Source of the DNA: an uncultured Pseudomonadales bacterium
GTDB taxonomy: Bacteria; Pseudomonadota; Gammaproteobacteria; Pseudomonadales; Azotimanducaceae
Assembly: GCA_958296295.1 (NCBI GenBank)
Contig: OY282460.1
Location: 1,984,001-2,048,000 of the forward strand
DNA: 64,000 bases
Direction: 5' to 3'
Below the pieces are notes generated by a model, which worked only from the letters and a program-made list of their open reading frames with translations, did no database searches and had not been told where the DNA came from. A program made the translations under genes and the position numbers. Shown in pieces: positions 18,975 through 28,493 of this stretch (position 1 is the stretch's first letter; each line of letters opens with the position of its first letter).

Positions 18975-20036
18975 TTACCGCGCGTTCAGCATGTCCGCGA
19001 TTTTCTTGCGCCCGGCCATCAAAGCCTCTTGCTCCACCTCGGCCGCCACCATTTCGGCGATGTACTCGGTGGTTGCCCAATCCAGTTCCAACAGTTGCGC
19101 CGCGGTCGCGCCGTCGTTGGTCAGGACAGTCGCGTCCGCGCCACCGTCAAGGAGCGCCTTGGCCGCCTCGGCGCGCCCGAACACCGCCGCCGCATGCAAA
19201 GCCGTGGCGCCGCTGGCCAGGCTCGGTTCGTCCACGTTCGCGCCGGCTTCAACGAGCACGGCCACCACGTCGGCGTGGCCGGCGCTGGCGGCGATCATGA
19301 TGAGGGGAGTTCCATCGGGCCCGGTGGCGTTGGCATCCGCGCCGCCGCCCAGCAACGCGCGAACGCTTGCCGCGTCTCCAAAGGAGACGGCACCCAGGAT
19401 GTCGCCCGCACCCCCTCCTTCGCCGGCGCCACCTCCCAAGAGGGCGCGGATCCTGCCTCGTCCGGCTTCGACTTGGTCTTGCATGAGACCGAGCTGCAGC
19501 ATGTCCGAGATGTATTCCGTGGTCCCCCAGTCGAGGGCGAGTATGTCCCCCACCGTATCGGACTGACTGTTGACCGCATTCACGTCCACGCCGTGCCGCA
19601 TCAGGAGCTCCGCGGCGTCGGCGTTGCCGACGAAGGCGGCGCCGTGCAGCGCGTTGCCGCCGTCCCGCATTTCGACGTTCGCGTCCGCGCCGTTGCCGAG
19701 CAGCCATTCGGCGGCCTCTTGCTGGCCAACGATGATGGCGATCATGAGCGGCGTGACGCCGGTGTCGAGCTGCAACTCGTCGAGGTTCGTTCCGGCGCGT
19801 TTGTGCGCCTCGAGCTGCTCCAAGTCGCCTTCCGCGGCGGCGGTCCAGATGTCGACGGCGGGTGGCGGCGGCGGTTCGGCCGGCACGATTGTCGCGGCCG
19901 GCGTGGCGGCCTCCTCGGCCGGTACGACTATCTCGGCCGGCGTGGCGGCTTCCTCCACGGCAACGCAGGCGGTGGTGCCGCAAGCCAGGAGCACGATGCC
20001 GCCAACCGCGGCGAAGAGACGGGAAAGGATTTTCAT
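18975..20036 (-). CDS. Ankyrin-repeat lipoprotein
   Basis: A 353-aa protein. The ATG at 20036 has GGAGGTGA eight bases upstream. A lipoprotein signal peptide ends at 'VLLACG' (lipobox LLAC), so the protein should be lipidated and anchored in the envelope. A Pro/Ala/Thr/Glu-rich linker leads to ankyrin repeats in two blocks: 'GVTPLMIAIIVGQQEAAEWLLGNGA' style units (three) and, after a Gly-rich spacer, 'GTPLIMIAASAGHADVVAVL' style units (three or four). Both blocks end with a similar 'LDW(A/G)TTEYI' capping segment, implying internal duplication. The role is unknown; ankyrins usually mediate protein binding. Confidence 0.88.
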   Translation of the reverse strand: MKILSRLFAAVGGIVLLACGTTACVAVEEAATPAEIVVPAEEAATPAATIVPAEPPPPPAVDIWTAAAEGDLEQLEAHKRAGTNLDELQLDTGVTPLMIAIIVGQQEAAEWLLGNGADANVEMRDGGNALHGAAFVGNADAAELLMRHGVDVNAVNSQSDTVGDILALDWGTTEYISDMLQLGLMQDQVEAGRGRIRALLGGGAGEGGGAGDILGAVSFGDAASVRALLGGGADANATGPDGTPLIMIAASAGHADVVAVLVEAGANVDEPSLASGATALHAAAVFGRAEAAKALLDGGADATVLTNDGATAAQLLELDWATTEYIAEMVAAEVEQEALMAGRKKIADMLNAR

Positions 20037-20278
20037 GGGACGCTCACCTCCGTTGATTCGAGTGCCATGATGCCCTATGCGCCAATGGATTGGAACCGCG
20101 GCACAGCCCCGTGCGGGCCGCTTCAATGTGCGGCTGGCGCTCACAACGCCATTGAACGCATCGCCGGCCCGTAGCGGGCGGGGCGGCCCGTCCGAGGGTG
20201 CAGGCGCTTGCGCTAGCATCCCGGCGCTGGCCGTGAAGGCGGCCAGTGTGCCGCCTCGCCACTGATCGAGCACCGCGC

Positions 20279-20365
20279 ATGTCGAACCTGAAAAGCAAGC
20301 GGTTCCGCCAACGAAACGCGAGTCTTGGCGTCGGCGGCGCCGGCGCGGGGGAGGCGGTCGCGTGA
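20279..20365 (+). CDS. Possible 28-aa basic leader ORF overlapping murJ start
   Basis: ATG 20279 opens a 28-codon frame beginning MSNLKSKRFRQRNASLG. It ends in TGA 20363-20365, which overlaps the GTG start of murJ (GTGA, four-base overlap). Such an arrangement permits translational coupling. The N-terminal half is strongly basic, while the rest is Gly/Ala-rich. No good ribosome-binding site or homology is evident, so it may be chance or a regulatory leader. Confidence 0.3.
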   Translation: MSNLKSKRFRQRNASLGVGGAGAGEAVA

Positions 20366-21954
20366 GTGAAGAGCAGCGGCCGGTGGCGACCTCTGGACGC
20401 GACATCGCCGCGAAGGGGGCCGTTGTCGGCGGGATGACCTTCGCTTCCCGCGTTGGCGGTCTGCTGCGCGATGTCGCCTTTTCGCACGTTCTTGGCGCGA
20501 GCGTGGCCGCGGACACGTTCTTGTTGGCGTTCCGGGTGCCCAACTTTTTTCGTCGGCTGTGTGCGGAGGGCGCGTTCTCGCAGGCCTTCGTGCCGGTGCT
20601 TGCGGATTACCACGCGCAAGCGGAACGCACTGGCGACAACCGGCCGATGGAGCGTTTCGTGGCCGCGGTGGCCGGCAATCTGGGCGTCGTGCTGCTGGTG
20701 GCGACCGGGCTTGGCGTGGTTGGCGCCGGCGGTGTCGCGGCGGTGTTCATGGTTGGCTACCTGGACGACGCGGAACAATTCGCCTTGGCGGTGGAACTGA
20801 CGCGAATCGTCTTTCCTTACGCCGCCTGCATCTCGTTCGTGTCGCTCGCCGCCGGGGTGCTGAATGTCCACCACCGCTACGGCGTGCCGGCGTTTACGCC
20901 GGTGCTGCTGAACGTCGCGTTGATCGCGGCCGCGTTGGCGGCCACCACGTTCGCCGCCGACGACTTGACCGCGGCGGCGTACTTCCTCGCGTGGGGCGTG
21001 CTCGCCGCCGGTGTGGCGCAACTGGTGTTCCAAGCGCCGTCGCTTCGGCGTGTGGGCATGTTGGTGGCGCCACGGCCGGATTGGCGGCACGAAGGCGCAA
21101 GGCAGGTGGGTCGGCTGTTCGTGCCGGCGGCGTTTGCCGCCTCGGCGGGGCAGGTCAACGCTCTTGTCGGCAGCCAGATCGCCTCGCTGCTGGAGGAGGG
21201 CAGCGTTTCTTGGTTCTATTACGCCGACCGCCTGATGGAACTGCCGATCGGCATCGTCGCCATTGCGATCGGCACGGTGCTGTTGCCGAACCTCTCGCGG
21301 TTGCGAAACCGCGGCGATTGGGCGGGTTTCAGCGCGGCGCTGGAGTGGGGAATGCGCGCCGGCGTGCTCATCGGCTTGCCGGCGGCGGCGGCGTTGGCCG
21401 TCTTGGCGTATCCGCTGGTGGCCACCATCTACCTGCACGGCGAGACCACTGGGAACGACGTCGAAAGGATCGTCGCGGCGCTCAGAGCATTCGCCATCGG
21501 ACTGGTGCCTCTGGTGGTGGTGAAGATCGCGGCCCCGGCGTACTTCGCCCGTCAAGACACCAAGACGCCGTTCAAATTCGGCGTGGCGTCGGTGGCGGTG
21601 AATATCGTGGTCAGTTTGGCGACGTTCCAATGGCTCGGCCATGTGGGGCTCGCGCTTGCGGTGAGCGTGGCGGCCATCGTCAACGCGGCGCTGTTGGTGG
21701 GCGGCCTGGCGCGTGGCGGCCAGTTCCGGCCCGGTGTCGCTTTTTTTCGCGCCGCGCTGGCGGCATCGGCCGCCACGGCGACGATGTCCGCGGCGCTTTG
21801 GTGGTGGGTGCCCGACCCGTCTTGGTGGTTGGCCGCGGCGCTGTGGACGCGCGTTTTGGCGCTCGCCGCGGTCGTGTTGGCGGGTTTCGTGGTGTATGCC
21901 GCGACGGCGTTGGCCGCCGGTGCGCGTCCAAGCCACCTCCTGCATCGGGCCTAG
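20362..21954 (+). CDS. murJ: Lipid II flippase MurJ (MviN)
   Basis: A 530-aa polytopic membrane protein of the MOP superfamily with about 14 helices. The N-terminal region '[20 protein letters not shown]' and '[29 protein letters not shown]' is diagnostic of MurJ, which flips the peptidoglycan precursor lipid II across the inner membrane. Arginines of the 'SRVGGLLRD' motif, needed for function in relatives, are kept. The start is GTG at 20362, overlapping a tiny upstream ORF. The TAG stop lies inside a dispersed palindromic repeat. It is monocistronic, with hup downstream under its own promoter. Confidence 0.95.
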   Translation: MSEEQRPVATSGRDIAAKGAVVGGMTFASRVGGLLRDVAFSHVLGASVAADTFLLAFRVPNFFRRLCAEGAFSQAFVPVLADYHAQAERTGDNRPMERFVAAVAGNLGVVLLVATGLGVVGAGGVAAVFMVGYLDDAEQFALAVELTRIVFPYAACISFVSLAAGVLNVHHRYGVPAFTPVLLNVALIAAALAATTFAADDLTAAAYFLAWGVLAAGVAQLVFQAPSLRRVGMLVAPRPDWRHEGARQVGRLFVPAAFAASAGQVNALVGSQIASLLEEGSVSWFYYADRLMELPIGIVAIAIGTVLLPNLSRLRNRGDWAGFSAALEWGMRAGVLIGLPAAAALAVLAYPLVATIYLHGETTGNDVERIVAALRAFAIGLVPLVVVKIAAPAYFARQDTKTPFKFGVASVAVNIVVSLATFQWLGHVGLALAVSVAAIVNAALLVGGLARGGQFRPGVAFFRAALAASAATATMSAALWWWVPDPSWWLAAALWTRVLALAAVVLAGFVVYAATALAAGARPSHLLHRA

Positions 21955-21985
21955 GAGTCCGCGCCGCGGAAGACGGCGCGCCGGA
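21950..21985. repeat. Dispersed palindrome-like repeat, family A, copy 2 (at murJ stop codon)
   Basis: CCTAGGAGTCCGCGCCGC, then GGAAG and ACGGCGCGCCGGAG, fold into a GC-rich hairpin. The TAG of murJ is within the element. Family members elsewhere also touch gene ends, suggesting a REP-like or terminator-like element. There is no T-run, so it is not a canonical intrinsic terminator. Confidence 0.6.
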
Positions 21986-22040
21986 GCCGGCAGCCGGCAT
22001 GGCGAATCCGAAGCCGTCTCGCCACCGGGCGCCGCGAGCG

Positions 22041-22069
22041 TTGACATGCTGCCCCGGCAACCGTATAAA
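22041..22069 (+). promoter_or_regulatory. Near-consensus sigma-70 promoter for hup
   Basis: TTGACA at 22041-22046, an exactly 17-bp spacer, then TATAAA at 22064-22069. This is the strongest promoter-like sequence I noticed in the window. It predicts a start near 22076 and a 5' leader of about 135 nt before the HU gene. Confidence 0.75.
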
Positions 22070-22211
22070 CCCCGGCTGTCCGCGCATTTTTTTGTTCCTG
22101 TGGCTTGGCGGCGGCTGGTTGGTTGCTAGGAGCATGTGCGCGCTCTTCGCCAACTGGCCATGTGGTAGCAAACTGGGCGCCAGGCGCGCCAACAGCAAGA
22201 GGATCTCATCC

Positions 22212-22487
22212 ATGAACAAGTCGGAAGTTGTCGATGCCATCGTTGATAACGCGGACATCTCCAAAGCCGCGGCCGGGCGTGCGCTGGACGCGACTTTGCA
22301 AGCCATCAAAGCCTCTCTCCAAGAAGGCGAGCCGGTGGCGTTGATCGGTTTCGGCACCTTCTTGGTGCGCGAGCGGCCGGCCCGGGTCGGGCGCAATCCG
22401 CGCACCGGCGAGGATGTCCAGATCGCCGCGGCCAGGGTGCCGGCCTTCAAGCCGGGCAAGGCCTTCAAGGAAGCGCTCAACGGCTAG
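22212..22487 (+). CDS. hup: DNA-binding protein HU
   Basis: A 91-aa histone-like protein starting [18 protein letters not shown]. It carries the HU signature '[21 protein letters not shown]' in two pieces around residues 46-66 and the terminal '[15 protein letters not shown]'. The beta-arm with 'RNPRTGE' and its proline inserts in the DNA minor groove and bends DNA. ppiD follows directly, as hupB-ppiD in E. coli, supporting hupB identity. A consensus promoter and long leader lie upstream. Confidence 0.95.
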   Translation: MNKSEVVDAIVDNADISKAAAGRALDATLQAIKASLQEGEPVALIGFGTFLVRERPARVGRNPRTGEDVQIAAARVPAFKPGKAFKEALNG

Positions 22488-22557
22488 CTTCACGGCGGAG
22501 ACGGTCGGCGTTGCGGCCAAGAGCGTGGCGGACGCTCGCGGAGCAGGTGAGTAGGCC

Positions 22558-24456
22558 ATGGTGATGCAGAAGATGCGCGCCGGGGCGCAAGGTCTTGCGG
22601 CCAAGGTGCTGATGGGCCTCGTCGTGTTCGTTCTGGCGGTTACCGGTTTCGGGGCGATCCAGCTGTTCTCCGGTTCGGAACCGGTTGTCGCGAGCGTCAA
22701 CGGCGACGACATCACCGAACGCGCGTTGCAGGCCGAGGTGAATGCCCACCGGCGCGCCTACGAGGACCTCGGCCAGGATCTCACCCAAGAGATGCTGGAC
22801 AGCCTGGTGGATCGTGGCGCCGTCCTTGCCGCGATGATCGACCAGGCGCTGCTCGCCCAAGCCGCGGATGATCTCGGGTTGTCGATGGCGGACGAAGCGG
22901 TGCAGGCGCGTCTGCGCGCCGAATTCGCCCGGCAAGGCGGCTTCGACGAAGCCCTTTTCCGCAACGCGCTGGCGTCCGTCGGCCACACGCCCACCTCCTT
23001 CCACGCCGAGCGCTTCGTACACGAGGTGACCGGCCAGTTGCGACGAGGGCTGAGCGACACGGCCTTCCTCACCTCGCGTGAACTGCGCCGGGCTTCCGAA
23101 GTGGTCGCCCAAAAACGGGACATAGCGTGGCTCACGTTTCGCGTCCCGTCGCTGATGGACGAGGTGGAGGTTTCGGACGAGGAAATCGCGGAGCACTACG
23201 ACGCCTACCAAGAGAACTACGTTTCCGAGGAGCGCTTCGACTTCGATCTCGTGCGGATGCCACGCAGTTCCTTGGAAGCCGACATCGAAATCGGCGAAGA
23301 GGAGGTGGTGGCGGCCTACGAAGCGGAAGTGGCCGACGCGGAGCCGCTCCGGCGCGCCGCGCACATCCTGCTCGAGGTTTCCGACGAACGCAGCCCCGAG
23401 GAAGCCGAGCGCATTCTCGCCGGGGCCCGTGCCAGCATCTTGGCGGGCGCCAGTTTCGGCGAAAAGGCGCGCGAGATGTCGGAAGACCCCGGCACCGCGG
23501 ACGACGGTGGCGATCTCGGGCCGTCGGGCCGCGGCGTTTTTCCGGCCGCGTTCGAGGAGGCTTTGTGGGCGCTCGCTCCGGGCGAGCTCTCCGCCCCGGT
23601 GCGAACGGAGTTCGGGGTGCATTTGATCAAGCTGATTTCCGAAGAGGCCGAAGATCCGCCGACGCTTGCCGAGCGCCGAGAGGAAATCACCGCCCGGTTG
23701 CGGCGCGAGGAGGCGGATCGGCGGTTCCAAAGCGTTCTGGACGATTTCGACAAGCTCGCTTTCGAGGAGGAGGACTCCTTGCTCGGGCTCGCTGGCGAGT
23801 TCGGGTTGGCGATCGAACCACTCGACGGAGCGACGCGCCGGACGCGCGAAGGCCTGCTTGCCGAGAAGGCCGTGCGCGACGCGTTGTTCTCGGACGAAGT
23901 GCTGGTCGAGGGCTACAACTCCAGCGCGGTGGCGACCGCGGACGCCGAAGCCTTGGTGGCGCGCCTGCGCACCCGCCATCCGCCGCTGCAACGCCCTCTG
24001 GAGGAGGTCAAGGAAGCGGTGCGTCTCACGCTTAAGGAGTTCGGTGCCCGCGGATTGGCGGAGCAACGCGCGCTCCGGGCGCTTGAAGAGCTGACCGGAG
24101 GCAAGGCGCCCAGCGACGTTTCCGGCGAGCACGGCCTCTCCTGGGAACGCGCCGACGGCTTTCGGATCGATGGGCAGGGCGTGCCCTTGCCGGTGGCGGA
24201 GCTTGCTTTCTCGATGAAGGCGCCCGGGCCCGGCGAACGCAATACCGATTTGGCCCGACTGGATGACGGCTCGCAAGCGATCGTCCTGCTGACCAACGTG
24301 GCGCTGGCGGACTACGGCGCCCTTCCCGAAGCGGACCGCGAGCAGTTGGCCACCATGTTCGCGTCGAGCGCGGGACCGCGGGATTTGGCCGCCATGCTGC
24401 GCACCTTGCGGGGCGCGGCGTCCATTGACGCCAAGGACTTGAGCGACCCGGGGTGA
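22558..24456 (+). CDS. ppiD: Periplasmic folding chaperone / peptidyl-prolyl isomerase PpiD
   Basis: A 632-aa inner-membrane-anchored protein. Residues ~12-35 form one transmembrane helix (KVLMGLVVFVLAVTGFGAIQ). A SurA-N-like domain follows (VASVNGDDITERALQAEV). A single parvulin domain lies at about residues 260-365: 'RRAAHILLEV ... GASFGEKAREMSEDPGTADDGGDLG'. A long C-terminal domain completes it. PpiD assists proteins emerging from SecYEG, and its position after the HU gene is conserved in gammaproteobacteria. The ATG at 22558 is followed by a second in-frame ATG two codons later. Confidence 0.93.
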   Translation: MVMQKMRAGAQGLAAKVLMGLVVFVLAVTGFGAIQLFSGSEPVVASVNGDDITERALQAEVNAHRRAYEDLGQDLTQEMLDSLVDRGAVLAAMIDQALLAQAADDLGLSMADEAVQARLRAEFARQGGFDEALFRNALASVGHTPTSFHAERFVHEVTGQLRRGLSDTAFLTSRELRRASEVVAQKRDIAWLTFRVPSLMDEVEVSDEEIAEHYDAYQENYVSEERFDFDLVRMPRSSLEADIEIGEEEVVAAYEAEVADAEPLRRAAHILLEVSDERSPEEAERILAGARASILAGASFGEKAREMSEDPGTADDGGDLGPSGRGVFPAAFEEALWALAPGELSAPVRTEFGVHLIKLISEEAEDPPTLAERREEITARLRREEADRRFQSVLDDFDKLAFEEEDSLLGLAGEFGLAIEPLDGATRRTREGLLAEKAVRDALFSDEVLVEGYNSSAVATADAEALVARLRTRHPPLQRPLEEVKEAVRLTLKEFGARGLAEQRALRALEELTGGKAPSDVSGEHGLSWERADGFRIDGQGVPLPVAELAFSMKAPGPGERNTDLARLDDGSQAIVLLTNVALADYGALPEADREQLATMFASSAGPRDLAAMLRTLRGAASIDAKDLSDPG

Positions 24457-24565
24457 TCACTTAAGGCCCTTGGCGGCCCATGCGGCCGCGCGGTGCCCAT
24501 GCCGAGAGGATGGGGACGCGACCGTCGCCTCAAGACTGACGGAATGGTCTGCGAAGGACAAACGC

Positions 24566-25369
24566 ATGCGAAGACCGGGTGAACGCCGTTCGCCGCTTGG
24601 CAAGGATGCCCGGCAGCCGGGTTTCGCGGCTTGGCTGCGGACAGCGCGGGGCGTGCGCCTGCTGGACGCCGAACGCCCTTCGCTGCATGCGGCCGCACGG
24701 CGCTTCCACGGCGACGTGCTGCTTTGGGTCGGTGTGGCGCCGCAGCTTCTGGACGTCACTTCGCAGTGCATGGTGCGGGCCCGCGTGTTCGCGTTCGATC
24801 AGCCGATGCCCGCTGCCGAGGTTGGCGACGGGGCGCGCGATGTCGCCTTCGTGGCAACCGACCCCGCCCGGCTGCCGTTTGCCACCGGCGACGTGGCCGG
24901 CATCGTTCTGCACCACGCCTTGGAGACGGCTGCCGACCCGCGCGCCGCGCTGCGGGAAGCGGCGCGGGTGCTGCGCGTGGGCGGCCGACTCGTCGTGGCC
25001 GGATTCAACCCGTTCAGCCCTTGGCTCTTCGCCAAGGCGCTGCCGGCGTTTCGGCGCTTGCGGCTGGTCGGCGTGCCGCGCCTGAGAGACTGGCTGGCGC
25101 TCCTCGGTTTGGAGCCCGACGTTCGACCAACCTATCTGGCGCCGTCGGTTTGGACCATCGGCAAATCGCGCCGCGCGGGATCCGGCCCGCCGACCGTGCG
25201 CGGTGGGCCGCTGCGCTGGTGGCGGAGTCTGCCGATAGGCGCGGTGTACCTCGTTGTGGCCACCAAGACGGCGCCCGGCCTCGTCGTCGAACCAGAGCGC
25301 CGCAAAGCGACGGCGGGCATGGTGGCCTCGTTGCCGAACGCGACGGCGTTCTCGCACCGGGCCGCGTGA
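24566..25369 (+). CDS. SAM-dependent methyltransferase (YafS-like)
   Basis: A class I methyltransferase of about 267 aa. The core motifs are weak at motif I but clear later: '[18 protein letters not shown]' (motif II region) and '[23 protein letters not shown]' (motif III). The acidic motif I glycine loop is poorly conserved. E. coli carries yafS between gloB and rnhA in the same gene order, so a YafS-type identity is supported by context. Its stop TGA overlaps the GTG start of rnhA, indicating an operon with rnhA and dnaQ. The start could instead be ATG at 24470. The substrate is unknown. Confidence 0.8.
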   Translation: MRRPGERRSPLGKDARQPGFAAWLRTARGVRLLDAERPSLHAAARRFHGDVLLWVGVAPQLLDVTSQCMVRARVFAFDQPMPAAEVGDGARDVAFVATDPARLPFATGDVAGIVLHHALETAADPRAALREAARVLRVGGRLVVAGFNPFSPWLFAKALPAFRRLRLVGVPRLRDWLALLGLEPDVRPTYLAPSVWTIGKSRRAGSGPPTVRGGPLRWWRSLPIGAVYLVVATKTAPGLVVEPERRKATAGMVASLPNATAFSHRAA

Positions 25370-25872
25370 CCATCAACGTCCACATCTTCACCGATGGCGC
25401 CTGCCGCCGCAATCCGGGTCCCGGCGGCTGGGCCGCCATCCTGCGTTACGTCGGCACCGATGCCAACACCCCGCCGGTGGAAAAGACGATCTCCGGCGCC
25501 GAGCCGAAAACCACCAACAACCGCATGGAACTCGCCGCCGCCATCAACGGTCTTGCCGCCTTGCGTCGGCCCTGTGCGGTGGTGCTGACCACGGATTCGC
25601 AATACGTCCGGCAGGGCATCACGACATGGATTGTCGGTTGGAAGCGTCGCAACTGGGCCCGCGCTGACGGCAAACCCGTCGTCAACAAGGATCTCTGGCA
25701 GTGTCTGGACCGGCTGAACGCCCGCCACGACGTGCGCTGGCAGTGGGTGAAGGGCCACAGCGGGCACCCGGAAAACGAGGCCGCCGACCGTGCGGCCAAC
25801 GCGGCCATCGACGACATGCTTGCTGGTGACGGCAAGCCGGACGCCCCGGCGGCCGAGCCGCAAGCAACGTGA
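25366..25872 (+). CDS. rnhA: Ribonuclease HI
   Basis: A 168-aa RNase H degrading the RNA strand of RNA-DNA hybrids. The four acidic catalytic residues are in '[17 protein letters not shown]' (D10), '[15 protein letters not shown]' (E), 'LTTDSQYV' (D) and '[12 protein letters not shown]' (D). '[12 protein letters not shown]' supplies the flexible-loop histidine. The GTG start at 25366 overlaps the stop of the methyltransferase gene by three bases (GTGA), and dnaQ follows 22 bp later. A C-terminal tail rich in Ala/Pro/Asp is an extension. Confidence 0.95.
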   Translation: MTINVHIFTDGACRRNPGPGGWAAILRYVGTDANTPPVEKTISGAEPKTTNNRMELAAAINGLAALRRPCAVVLTTDSQYVRQGITTWIVGWKRRNWARADGKPVVNKDLWQCLDRLNARHDVRWQWVKGHSGHPENEAADRAANAAIDDMLAGDGKPDAPAAEPQAT

Positions 25873-25894
25873 CGCGAGGCCGATGCGTTCTTGA

Positions 25895-26716
25895 ATGAGA
25901 CAAGTGGTTCTGGATACCGAGACGACCGGCCTGGAGCCGGAGCACGGCCACCGCGTCGTCGAGATCGGCGCGGTCGAGCTGGTCGACCGCAGGCCCACCG
26001 GCGAGCGCCTGCAGCTGTACGTGGACCCGGAACGCGAGATAGACGACGCGGCCTTCGAGATCCACGGTTTGGACAAGGCCCGGTTGGCCGGGGAACCCAA
26101 GTTCGCCGCCATCGCGGAACGGTTCGTCAACTTCATCGCCGGGGCCGAGGTGATCATCCACAACGCGCCGTTCGACGTCACCTTTTTGGACTACGAGCTG
26201 TCGCTGCTCGATGGCGCGAGCCGCAGACGGATGGCCGATCTGTGCGTGGTGACGGATTCGCTCGCCTTGGCGCGGCGCAAGCATCCGGGGCAGAAGAACA
26301 GCTTGGACGCCCTCTGCCGGCGCTACCAGGTGGACAACTCGGCGCGCGAACTGCACGGGGCGTTGTTGGACGCGGAAATCCTGGCCGACGTCTATTTGGC
26401 GCTGACCGGCGGCCAACTCTCGCTGTTCGGCGGCGACGAAGACGCCGCAGGCGCCACGCCAAGCGAAGTCATCCGGTTGCCGGACGAACGCCCGCCGGTA
26501 CCCGTTGTCCTGGCGACGCCAGAGGAACTCGTCGCCCACGAAGCGTACTTGGACAACCTCGATTCGGCGACGGAACGGGGCGCGTTGTGGCGTTTCCTGC
26601 CAAGCCGTTTTGATGCGCCGGCCGGCTCACAACACCCAAGTCACGCAGATCCAGCCGGTCGTGCCCATGGTGGCGGTGTAGGGGAGCGCCATGAGCACCA
26701 TGCGCCCGTAGGATAG
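25895..26716 (+). CDS. dnaQ: DNA polymerase III epsilon subunit (3'-5' exonuclease)
   Basis: A 273-aa proofreading subunit. Exo motifs are '[20 protein letters not shown]' (Exo I), '[16 protein letters not shown]' (Exo II) and '[14 protein letters not shown]' (Exo III with catalytic His and Asp). 'GGQLSLFGG' near residue 175 resembles the beta-clamp-binding QLSLF motif, and the C-terminal region should bind the alpha subunit. It is the third gene of the methyltransferase-rnhA-dnaQ operon. Its last 30 codons overlap the 3' end of the convergent nhaB gene by 90 bp. The tail may be recently extended. Confidence 0.95.
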   Translation: MRQVVLDTETTGLEPEHGHRVVEIGAVELVDRRPTGERLQLYVDPEREIDDAAFEIHGLDKARLAGEPKFAAIAERFVNFIAGAEVIIHNAPFDVTFLDYELSLLDGASRRRMADLCVVTDSLALARRKHPGQKNSLDALCRRYQVDNSARELHGALLDAEILADVYLALTGGQLSLFGGDEDAAGATPSEVIRLPDERPPVPVVLATPEELVAHEAYLDNLDSATERGALWRFLPSRFDAPAGSQHPSHADPAGRAHGGGVGERHEHHAPVG

Positions 26717-28171
26717 CTGGATGAGCGGCGCCAACGACGACGTGAGCAGGAACAAGAACGCGGCTTGGCCGTTCGGCGTGGCGACGCTGGGGATGTTCGT
26801 GCCCGTGTTGATGGCCACCGCCAAGCGGTCGAACTGGCCGCGGTCGATGACGTTTGTTTGGTACGCCTCGCTTACCTGATTGATGTACACGGTGGCGACG
26901 AACACGTTGTCGCTGATCATGGAGAGCACGCCGTTGGCGATGTAGAAGACGCCGGGCTGCTGAGCCGCCGGCAGTGCCAGCACATAGTCGATGACCGGTT
27001 GAAACAGCTGCTGATCGGAAATCACCGCGACGATCGCGAAAAACACGACCAGCAGCGCCGTGAACGGCAACGCCTCCTCGAACGCCGGCCCGATGCGCGG
27101 TTCTTCGACAATGCCGTTGAAGGCGGTCTGTATGACGATGACGCCGAGGCCGATCAAGCCGATTTCCGCGACGTGGAAGGCGAGGGCGAACGCCAGCAAG
27201 ACCGCGGTGACCGCTTGCACGACCAGCCGGGCGGTGTCGCGCCGCGTGCGCTCTTGTGTTTGCTTGGCGTCATGCGCGCGCAGCACTTCGCGCACGGCGT
27301 GGGGCAACTCCGGGCCGTAACCGAGGATCTTTATTTTCTCCAACAGCATGCAAGTGGCGAGCCCCACCACCAAGACCGGCAACGTGACCGGCGCCATGCG
27401 CAGAAAAAACTCGATGAACTCCCAATCCAGCTTGTCGGCGATGAGCACGTTCTGCGGTTCGCCGACAATGGTGGTGACGCCGCCAAGAGCGGTTCCCACC
27501 GCGGCGTGCATCACCAAGCTGCGCAGAAAGGCGTTGAAACGCTCCACATCTTCCCGACTGAGGAGCTCGGGCACCGGGCCGTCCTCGCCCATCTGCTCGC
27601 TGGCCGCGGCCTCCTCCAGCCGAGCCATCGCGGTTTTCTCGATGTGTTCGCGGTACACGCGGTGGAAGCCCACCGCCACGCTGATGACCACGGCGGTCAC
27701 GGTAAGGGCGTCAAGGAAGGCCGAGAGGAAGGCGCCGACGAAACAGAACAGGAAGGCCAACATCATTTTGTTGCGCACGCCGAGGAGGAGCTTCGTGAAC
27801 GTGAAAAGCAGCAGCTCCTTCATGAAGTAGATTCCCGCCACCATGAATACCAGCAGCATCAGCACCTTCAGGTTTTGCTCCAATTCGTGGAAGACGTGGC
27901 CCGGGGTCGTCATGCCGATCAGCAGCGCCTCTATGGCCAGCAAGCCGCCGGCTTGCAGCGGGTAGCAGCGCAGCGCCATCGCCAACGCGAAAATGAACTC
28001 CAGCACCAGCACCCAGCCGGCGATAAAGCCGCCAAAAAAGGCGAACAGGAAGGGATTGGCCGCCAAGAAGGCGATGATCGTCACCTTGTACCAATCCGGC
28101 GCGGCACCGAGGAAATTGCGCCAGTAGGCCGGCCCCCAGGCCGCGTGCCGGCCGCTATGCGTAACCGCCAT
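26627..28171 (-). CDS. nhaB: Na+/H+ antiporter NhaB
   Basis: A 514-aa polytopic protein with about 12 helices. '[21 protein letters not shown]' near the N-terminus, '[17 protein letters not shown]', '[20 protein letters not shown]' and '[25 protein letters not shown]' are NhaB hallmarks. It exports sodium in exchange for protons at the inner membrane. A perfect Shine-Dalgarno AAGGAGG lies about 9 bases before the ATG at 28171. The 3' end overlaps dnaQ. Confidence 0.95.
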   Translation of the reverse strand: MAVTHSGRHAAWGPAYWRNFLGAAPDWYKVTIIAFLAANPFLFAFFGGFIAGWVLVLEFIFALAMALRCYPLQAGGLLAIEALLIGMTTPGHVFHELEQNLKVLMLLVFMVAGIYFMKELLLFTFTKLLLGVRNKMMLAFLFCFVGAFLSAFLDALTVTAVVISVAVGFHRVYREHIEKTAMARLEEAAASEQMGEDGPVPELLSREDVERFNAFLRSLVMHAAVGTALGGVTTIVGEPQNVLIADKLDWEFIEFFLRMAPVTLPVLVVGLATCMLLEKIKILGYGPELPHAVREVLRAHDAKQTQERTRRDTARLVVQAVTAVLLAFALAFHVAEIGLIGLGVIVIQTAFNGIVEEPRIGPAFEEALPFTALLVVFFAIVAVISDQQLFQPVIDYVLALPAAQQPGVFYIANGVLSMISDNVFVATVYINQVSEAYQTNVIDRGQFDRLAVAINTGTNIPSVATPNGQAAFLFLLTSSLAPLIQLSYGRMVLMALPYTATMGTTGWICVTWVL

Positions 28172-28493
28172 TGAAGAACTCCTCCTTTGTTCCGGCCTTC
28201 CGGCCGCTAGCGCTGGTCATGGCGTTCACCATCCCGCAACGCCCTGTCAGGCCCGGCTTGGGCTTGCGCGGAGAACCGCGGATCGGCCACACTCCCGGCT
28301 CCGAGAAGCCGGAAACAGCCGTGTCCCGGAGGACGGCTTCGCGCCACCTCCCGCACTTTCCACGACACGGGCCGCCTCTGACTACTCCGAGGCTTGGAAA
28401 TGGCCAGGAAGCGGGAAGGGGCGTCTGTGTGGTCGCAGGCAAATACACACGGCCATGTGGGCGCGCGACAGCGCGAAAGTATAGCAACACCAG
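28172..28493. other. Divergent intergenic region between nhaB and nudC
   Basis: These 322 bases hold the upstream regions of both flanking genes. Apart from the nhaB ribosome-binding site (about 28180-28187), I see no convincing promoter pair, RNA gene or small ORF. Confidence 0.5.

Noticed and set aside
21986..22040. Intrinsic terminator after murJ
   Set aside because: The hairpin is GC-rich but is not followed by a T-run. The T-rich run near 22090 lies beyond the hup promoter.
20044..22047. 667-codon minus-strand frame opposite murJ
   Set aside because: The translation is dominated by His/Arg/Gln/Gly with no hydrophobic or domain pattern. murJ on the plus strand explains the coding signal.
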